In this document: in pieces, positions 6,774 to 9,755 of the stretch | How the letters are laid out: each line of letters starts with the position of its first letter | Numbering within the stretch: the stretch's first letter is position 1 | Assembly (NCBI GenBank): GCA_045600025.1 | Contig: JAZRXC010000049.1 | Coordinates: 1 to 9,755, forward strand | From: UBA3774 sp045600025 | GTDB taxonomy: Bacteria > Bacillota > Clostridia > Lachnospirales > Lachnospiraceae | Length of the DNA: 9,755 nt | Direction of reading: 5' to 3' | The notes under the pieces: generated by a model | Database searches by the model: none | What the model was told of the DNA's origin: nothing | What the model saw: only the letters and a program-made list of their open reading frames with translations | Program-made: the position numbers and the translations under genes

Positions 6774-6802
6774 TTTAATTTTAACGGGAATTATGTTAAA
6801 AT
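6774..6802 (+). promoter_or_regulatory. Candidate extended -10 promoter of the deacetylase gene
   Basis: TGTTAAAAT at 6794-6802 is an extended -10 element: TG, one base, then TAAAAT matching TATAAT at 5 of 6. The -35 position at 17-base spacing (TTTAAT, 6774-6779) is weak, as is common for extended -10 promoters. It lies in the only sizeable gap in the window and would start transcription near 6809, just before the GAAAGGAG ribosome binding site (6813-6820). Confidence 0.45.
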
Positions 6803-6827
6803 TACTGTTTGTGAAAGGAGCATCGAT

Positions 6828-8303
6828 ATGAGTGATAATTACATAGGCAGAGGCCAATCAGCACGAGCAAGAAAAAGACATCGTAAAATGCTTATCAGAA
6901 GAATTATAGGCATAGCTGTAATATGCATTCTGCTTGGCATATTGATATTTCTTGCTGTTAAGTTAATCAATAAAAACAAAGATGATAACCCTACAACACC
7001 TGCATTTACGGAAAACCCTACTGAGCCAACTTCTCAGGCAGCCCCGACCGATCCGACTTCAGGTGCCGATGTTACTGCAGATGTCCTTGTAGAAGCCCGT
7101 AAGCTTGCTAGCCAGTATGATTATGCAGGCGCAATAGAACTTTTGAAGTCTCAGCCCGGCTTTGATCAAAGACAAGAACTTACAGCATTGGCTGACGAGA
7201 TTTCTCAACAGGAAGCTGCATGTGTAACGGTAAATGCAGAGACTATTCCGCACGTATTTTTCCATTCCTTAATTGTTGATTTTGAGCGCTGTTTTGACAC
7301 TTCTGCACATAGCTCATCTGTTATTAACGGCTATAATGCCTGGATGGTTACTGATGAAGAGTTTTCAAAGATTATCCAGATGCTCTATGATGCAAACTAT
7401 GTAATATTAAATATCAGCGACGTATATAAGTGTTCAGATGGTGTATATACACCGGCAACCGACATTAAACTTCCTTCAGGTAAAAAGCCTGTGATTTTCT
7501 CATATGACGATACGGCTTACTACGCTCAGTATGCCGATCTCGGTCTTGCCGACCGTATGATTATCGATGAGAATGGCGATATCAGATGTGAATACACTGA
7601 TAGAGCAGGTGTTACAAGAGTCGGCAATTATGATCACGTTCCGATTTTAAATGATTTTGTTAAGCTCCATCCTGATTTTGCATATCATAACCATAAGGGT
7701 ACGCTTGCACTTACCGGTTATGACGGAGTATTCGGTTATCGTACAGATGTAGGATTCTTTGAGAGCCCTACAAGCGATGAAAAAGCATGGCTTAATGCTC
7801 ATCCTGATATTACATTAGATCATATCAGCGAATACACCGAGCAGGCTAAGGTTATAGCAAATAAGCTTCGTGAAGACGGATATGAATTTGCCTGCCATTC
7901 TTGGGGACACAGACCTTATAGCCAAAAGTCTTTAGATTGGCTTAAGACCGATACTGAAAAATGGCTTTCACGTGTTGCACCTATCGTAGGTGATACGGAT
8001 ATAATTGTATATCCTCACGGCGCAGACATAGCCGGACTCGAGAAGTATACCTCTGAAAATGAGAAGTACGCATATCTTTCAAGCAAAGGATTCCATACGT
8101 TCTTCAATGTTGATGCAGGCGGAATGTATTGGTACCAGTATGGCGGAAGTTATGTAAGAGGTGCACGTATTAATATTGACGGATACCTTATGTATCAGAC
8201 TATGATCGGCAATAGCAGTGTACTTACCAAACTCGGAATCGATGTGAATTCCGTATTTGATTCCCGCAGACCGACACCGGTTATTGCGGACGGCGCGGGT
8301 TGA
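6828..8303 (+). CDS. Membrane-anchored NodB/CE4-like polysaccharide deacetylase
   Basis: The 491-residue product appears to be a cell-surface enzyme that removes acetyl groups from a glycan, by family; the substrate is unknown. Residues 1-24 are very basic, 25-46 form one membrane helix, and 50-80 are a Thr/Pro/Asp-rich linker, so the rest should lie outside the cell. Residues 85-110 look like a single TPR-type helix pair (ARKLASQYDYAGAIELLKS). The catalytic domain shows motif 1 as FSYDD at 224-228 (catalytic D227 and metal ligand D228), motif 2 as HSWGH at 357-361 (metal ligands H357 and H361) and YPHG at 395-398. The 130 residues between motifs 1 and 2 are far more than in classical CE4 enzymes. 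GAAAGGAG lies 7 bases before the ATG. It starts a new unit, with mntP 28 bases after it. Confidence 0.85.
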   Translation: MSDNYIGRGQSARARKRHRKMLIRRIIGIAVICILLGILIFLAVKLINKNKDDNPTTPAFTENPTEPTSQAAPTDPTSGADVTADVLVEARKLASQYDYAGAIELLKSQPGFDQRQELTALADEISQQEAACVTVNAETIPHVFFHSLIVDFERCFDTSAHSSSVINGYNAWMVTDEEFSKIIQMLYDANYVILNISDVYKCSDGVYTPATDIKLPSGKKPVIFSYDDTAYYAQYADLGLADRMIIDENGDIRCEYTDRAGVTRVGNYDHVPILNDFVKLHPDFAYHNHKGTLALTGYDGVFGYRTDVGFFESPTSDEKAWLNAHPDITLDHISEYTEQAKVIANKLREDGYEFACHSWGHRPYSQKSLDWLKTDTEKWLSRVAPIVGDTDIIVYPHGADIAGLEKYTSENEKYAYLSSKGFHTFFNVDAGGMYWYQYGGSYVRGARINIDGYLMYQTMIGNSSVLTKLGIDVNSVFDSRRPTPVIADGAG

Positions 8304-8315
8304 TACAGCCCCGCC
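8292..8315 (+). promoter_or_regulatory. GC-rich hairpin before the mntP ribosome binding site
   Basis: GGCG and GGG (8292-8295, 8297-8299, with C8296 bulged) pair with CCC and CGCC (8309-8315), a 7-bp all-GC stem around a 9-base loop that contains the deacetylase stop codon. The mntP ribosome binding site follows at once at 8316-8322, and a TTTTT run lies at 8325-8329. It could tune mntP translation or act as a weak terminator. It is not a recognisable manganese riboswitch. Confidence 0.4.
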
Positions 8316-8317
8316 AG

Positions 8318-8322
8318 GGAGG
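8318..8322 (+). promoter_or_regulatory. Ribosome binding site that sets a TTG start for mntP
   Basis: GGAGG at 8318-8322 is 9 bases before TTG 8332. The start at 8332 gives MIVLILNSILLGLGLAMDAF, the normal MntP opening. A start at 8257 would add 25 non-family residues and overlap the deacetylase gene, so it is not chosen. Confidence 0.75.
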
Positions 8323-8331
8323 ATTTTTCGC

Positions 8332-8907
8332 TTGATTGTCTTAATCCTTAACAGCATATTACTCGGCTTAGGCCTCGCGATGGACGCATTTTCAGTGTCC
8401 GTTGCGAATGGTTTGGCCGAACCCCGTATGAAGGGCGGCAAAATGTTTCTGATAGCAGGCACATTTGCTGCCTTTCAGACGTTAATGCCGCTTACAGGAT
8501 GGTTTGTCATACATATTGCAGCTTCCTATCTTGAAGTCTTTGCAAAAGCAGTTCCTTACATTGCTTTGATTCTGTTATCAATCATTGGTATTAAAATGAT
8601 TATAGATGGCAAGAAGAATGATGAGGCAAATGAACAGACAGAAAAACTTACACTTGCTGCATTACTGCTTCAGGGGCTTGCAACATCAATTGATGCACTT
8701 TCTGTTGGGTTTACAACAGTTTCATATTCAACTATAGAAGCAGTTATTTCCTCGGTTATTATCGGTATAGTAACATTGATAATATGCTATTGCGGCATCT
8801 TTATAGGCCGTAAATTCGGCAATAAGTTTTCAGGCAAAGCTGAAATATTCGGCGGAATAATTTTAGTGATCATTGGAATAGAAATATTCCTGACAAATAT
8901 ACTCTAA
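8332..8907 (+). CDS. mntP: Manganese efflux pump MntP
   Basis: MntP exports excess manganese across the cytoplasmic membrane. The product from TTG 8332 has 191 residues, the usual size, with six predicted membrane helices at about 3-23, 37-62, 70-92, 108-128, 134-158 and 171-190. The two family repeats each carry a conserved acidic site: LAMDAFSVSVANG with D18, and ATSIDALSVGF with D121; the equivalent aspartates matter for transport in E. coli MntP. A charged cytoplasmic loop (KKNDEANEQTEK) divides the halves. No yybP-ykoY manganese riboswitch is visible in the 28-base gap before it, which is unlike many mntP genes. The next gene, potA-like, begins 15 bases after the stop, so they may share a transcript. 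Confidence 0.9.
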   Translation: MIVLILNSILLGLGLAMDAFSVSVANGLAEPRMKGGKMFLIAGTFAAFQTLMPLTGWFVIHIAASYLEVFAKAVPYIALILLSIIGIKMIIDGKKNDEANEQTEKLTLAALLLQGLATSIDALSVGFTTVSYSTIEAVISSVIIGIVTLIICYCGIFIGRKFGNKFSGKAEIFGGIILVIIGIEIFLTNIL

Positions 8908-8922
8908 AAGGGAGATTTAAAC

Positions 8923-9755
8923 ATGGGAGCACCGATTATTGAACTTTTGCACGTTACCAAGAGCTACGATGGTCAGATGATTCTCGACGATCTGAACCTC
9001 TCAGTGCATGAAAACGAATTCATTACACTGCTGGGTCCGTCAGGATGCGGAAAGACAACCACACTTCGTATACTTGGCGGTTTTGTCAAACCTGATTCAG
9101 GTCAGGTTATGTTTGAAGGGCGTGATATCACGAACCTTCCCCCGAATAAAAGAAACCTAAATACCGTATTTCAAAAATACGCGTTATTTCCCCATATGAA
9201 TATCGCTGAGAATATTGCTTTCGGCCTTCATATCAGCGGCAAAACAAAGCAATATATTGACGATAAGATTAAATACGCATTAAAGCTTGTTAATCTTGAA
9301 GATTATGCCAACAGAACTGTTGATTCTCTATCAGGCGGACAGCAGCAGCGTATTGCGATAGCAAGAGCTATCGTAAATGAGCCGAAGGTCCTTCTGCTGG
9401 ATGAACCTCTTGGCGCTCTTGATCTTAAGCTTCGTCAGGACATGCAGTATGAACTTATCAGACTTAAGAATGAGCTCGGTATTACATTTATTTACGTAAC
9501 TCATGATCAGGAAGAAGCTCTTACTATGTCCGATACTGTTGTTGTTATGAATCAGGGGTATATTCAGCAAATGGGCACCCCGGAGAGCATATACAACGAG
9601 CCTGAAAATGCGTTCGTTGCAGATTTCATCGGCGATAGTAATATCATCGGCGGAACTATGCTTGAAGATAAACTTGTTGAAATCTTCGGCGTTAAATTCC
9701 CCTGCGTAGATACCGGATTCGGAAAGAACAAACCCGTAGACGTCGTAATACGTCC
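8923..9755 (+). CDS. potA: ABC transporter ATP-binding protein, spermidine/putrescine type (partial, 3' end missing)
   Basis: This is the ATPase of an importer, most likely PotA for polyamines. ATG 8923 follows AAAGGGAGA (8907-8915), and the frame stays open to the window edge, giving 277 residues. Visible motifs are Walker A GPSGCGKTT (38-46), Q-loop Q84 in VFQKYALFPHM, signature LSGGQQQR (136-143), Walker B VLLLDE (156-161) with EPLGALD, and switch H194 in VTHDQEEAL. ADFIGDSNII (233-242) marks the entry to the C-terminal TOBE domain, which is cut by the edge. VFQKYALFPH and the region after it favour PotA over sugar (MalK/UgpC) or iron (FbpC) relatives, but finding potB, potC and potD downstream would be needed to settle it. 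The D-loop and dimer residues are intact. Confidence 0.88.
   Translation, partial: MGAPIIELLHVTKSYDGQMILDDLNLSVHENEFITLLGPSGCGKTTTLRILGGFVKPDSGQVMFEGRDITNLPPNKRNLNTVFQKYALFPHMNIAENIAFGLHISGKTKQYIDDKIKYALKLVNLEDYANRTVDSLSGGQQQRIAIARAIVNEPKVLLLDEPLGALDLKLRQDMQYELIRLKNELGITFIYVTHDQEEALTMSDTVVVMNQGYIQQMGTPESIYNEPENAFVADFIGDSNIIGGTMLEDKLVEIFGVKFPCVDTGFGKNKPVDVVIR

Noticed and set aside
6758..6784. Terminator after the second U32 gene (ATTAAAT and ATTTAAT stem, then TTT)
   Set aside because: The stem is 7 A-T pairs only and too weak to support a confident call, though it is the only candidate in that gap.
8257..8331. Longer MntP with 25 extra N-terminal residues
   Set aside because: The extension is basic and unlike the family, overlaps the deacetylase gene, and TTG 8332 has a strong ribosome binding site.
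8303..8331. yybP-ykoY manganese riboswitch before mntP
   Set aside because: The gap is 28 bases and the conserved core elements are absent there and in the adjacent deacetylase end.

Overview
The window looks like chromosomal DNA of a low-to-moderate GC Firmicute of class Clostridia, most likely Lachnospiraceae or a close relative. The reasons are purine-rich Shine-Dalgarno sites, TTG starts, the linked order ruvA-ruvB-zapA-U32, a Clostridia-style Era and RecO, and a U32 C-terminus of the kind usual in that group. This assignment is by eye; no search was run. The window is almost wholly coding, with no gap over 75 bases, and I see no mobile element, CRISPR array, tRNA or rRNA gene.

Left part (1-2743): the last 43 codons of an unidentified gene, then era (ribosome-assembly GTPase) and recO (recombination mediator), joined by a 4-base stop/start overlap. 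On the opposite strand, converging on recO and overlapping its 3' end by 41 bases, lies a DEDD-type exonuclease related to YprB/MrfB. Its best promoter would place transcription at the A of its ATG, so it may be a leaderless mRNA.

Middle part (2789-6757): a tight plus-strand operon of ruvA, ruvB (Holliday-junction branch migration), zapA (FtsZ-ring stabiliser) and a U32-family protein. In related Clostridia I expect the U32 protein to be one chain of about 700 residues. Here it is cut at a domain boundary into two overlapping genes, the second with its own strong ribosome binding site.

Right part (6828-9755): a new unit behind an extended -10 promoter. It holds a membrane-anchored NodB/CE4-like polysaccharide deacetylase, a MntP-type manganese exporter starting at TTG, and the start of a PotA-type ABC ATPase that runs off the window edge.

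Most of this is ordinary housekeeping and I did not find a convincing new multi-gene system. The points most worth checking are the split U32 gene, the leaderless exonuclease gene set among recombination genes, and two hairpins, one inside the U32 gene and one just before mntP.
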